Origin: Jannaschia sp. Os4
GTDB lineage: Bacteria > Pseudomonadota > Alphaproteobacteria > Rhodobacterales > Rhodobacteraceae
Assembly: GCF_016820245.1 (NCBI RefSeq)
Contig: NZ_JAFCAR010000005.1
Coordinates: forward strand, 496,001-560,000
Reading direction: 5' to 3'
DNA: 64,000 nt
Below, piece after piece: positions 63,740 through 64,000 of the stretch. How positions within the stretch are numbered: the first letter of the stretch is position 1; each line of letters starts with the position of its first letter. Below the pieces are notes generated by a model. It did no database searches. It worked only from the letters and a program-made list of their open reading frames with translations, and was not told where the DNA came from. Both the position numbers and the translations under genes were made by a program.

Positions 63740-64000
63740 TCAGCGCACGCCGAGCGCCGCCGCCCCCTGCGTCGCGCCGCCCAGCGTGCCGAGCGCGGCC
63801 GAAACGGTGCGGTTGAACGCGACGATCGGCGCCTCGGTGACGTAGAGGGTGTCGCCGTCGCGGATCAGGAAGTCGCGCGCCTCGAACATGCCGTTGGGCT
63901 CGGTCAGGTCGAGCACGTAGACGACGCGCTGCGTGCCGATCAGGTCGTCGCGGCCCATCACCCGGCGGGCCACCGCCTCCGGCTCGTTGCGGAAGACGAA
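63740..64000 (-). CDS. Polysaccharide export outer-membrane protein (Wza/KpsD type), C-terminal part
   Basis: 86 residues visible; the 5' part lies outside the window. FVFRNEPEAVARRVMGRDDL and VVYVLDLTEPNGMFEARDFL, then IRDGDTLYVTEAPIVAFNRT, are the SLBB/C-terminal region of Wza- or KpsD-like exporters (F..R....VYVLDL.dP...F.A..F...dGD.vyv). The C-terminus ATQGAAALGVR is short. It is upstream of kpsC by one base, consistent with a capsule export operon. Confidence 0.85.
   Translation of the reverse strand, partial: FVFRNEPEAVARRVMGRDDLIGTQRVVYVLDLTEPNGMFEARDFLIRDGDTLYVTEAPIVAFNRTVSAALGTLGGATQGAAALGVR

Overview
The window is very GC-rich and gene-dense, and looks like chromosome of a Rhodobacteraceae-type alphaproteobacterium. 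Evidence for this: a 5-aminolevulinate synthase (hemA, the C4 pathway), a GapR (DUF2312) protein, a ccmABCDG cytochrome c maturation operon, a hom-(AKR)-glpX-recJ cluster, a rodZ-ispG pair, divergent dgt/erpA, and a family of small secreted EF-hand proteins. There is no transposase, integrase, phage gene or CRISPR array. Most genes sit in short operons with ATGA, GTGA or TGATG stop/start overlaps. Because the DNA is so GC-rich, long open frames antisense to real genes are common; they are left out.

Layout from left to right. 1-3.8 kb: phenylacetate catabolism (paaZ running off the left edge, divergent paaI-paaK-DUF1330). 3.8-8.9 kb: a small membrane protein, gapR, and the acetolactate synthase genes ilvB and ilvN. 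ilvB has an attenuator with a leader peptide rich in Leu/Ile/Val codons. ilvB and ilvN are separated by two opposite-strand EF-hand genes, and a third EF-hand gene lies upstream. 9.1-16.1 kb: a HpaI-type aldolase and YaiI pair, a lipase/SDR pair, a TVP38-type membrane protein, a DUF2478 protein and 5-oxoprolinase (pxpB-pxpC-pxpA). 16.1-18.9 kb: ccmA-B-C-D-G. 19.0-21.8 kb: acnA, divergent from ccmA, with a perfect 20-bp palindrome touching its probable -35 box. 22.1-24.7 kb: a lipoprotein, a methyltransferase-like membrane protein, a DUF1223 thioredoxin-like protein and a HAD phosphatase. 24.8-27.9 kb: an MttB-family methyltransferase, then a two-gene cassette of a degenerate H-NOX protein (no proximal heme histidine) overlapping an HNOBA protein with a decayed GGDEF domain. 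28.2-36.3 kb: tRNA-Glu, recJ, glpX, an aldo/keto reductase, hom, a lipoprotein, glyA and nadK. 36.4-39.7 kb: metG, a VOC protein, small proteins, a TPR protein and tRNA-Leu. 39.7-46.0 kb: mltB-like, cobQ, ispG, rodZ, hemA. 46.2-53.4 kb: an M20 peptidase, dgt, erpA, xthA, a second aldo/keto reductase, a flavoprotein and tRNA-Gln. 53.6-61.8 kb: a nearly unbroken catabolic/transport operon (bifunctional enoyl-CoA hydratase/3-hydroxyacyl-CoA dehydrogenase, BKACE enzyme, PfkB sugar-acid kinase, five-gene Liv-type ABC transporter). 61.8-64 kb: capsule export/Kdo transferase kpsC and the end of a polysaccharide export (Wza/KpsD-type) gene.

Most of the window is core metabolism. The parts that most deserve a second look are the heme-ligand-less H-NOX/HNOBA pair, the apparently leaderless ilv attenuator with its mutually exclusive RNA pairings, the acnA/ccmA operator, the 53.6-61.8 kb catabolic cassette of unknown substrate, and a 23-codon membrane micro-ORF.
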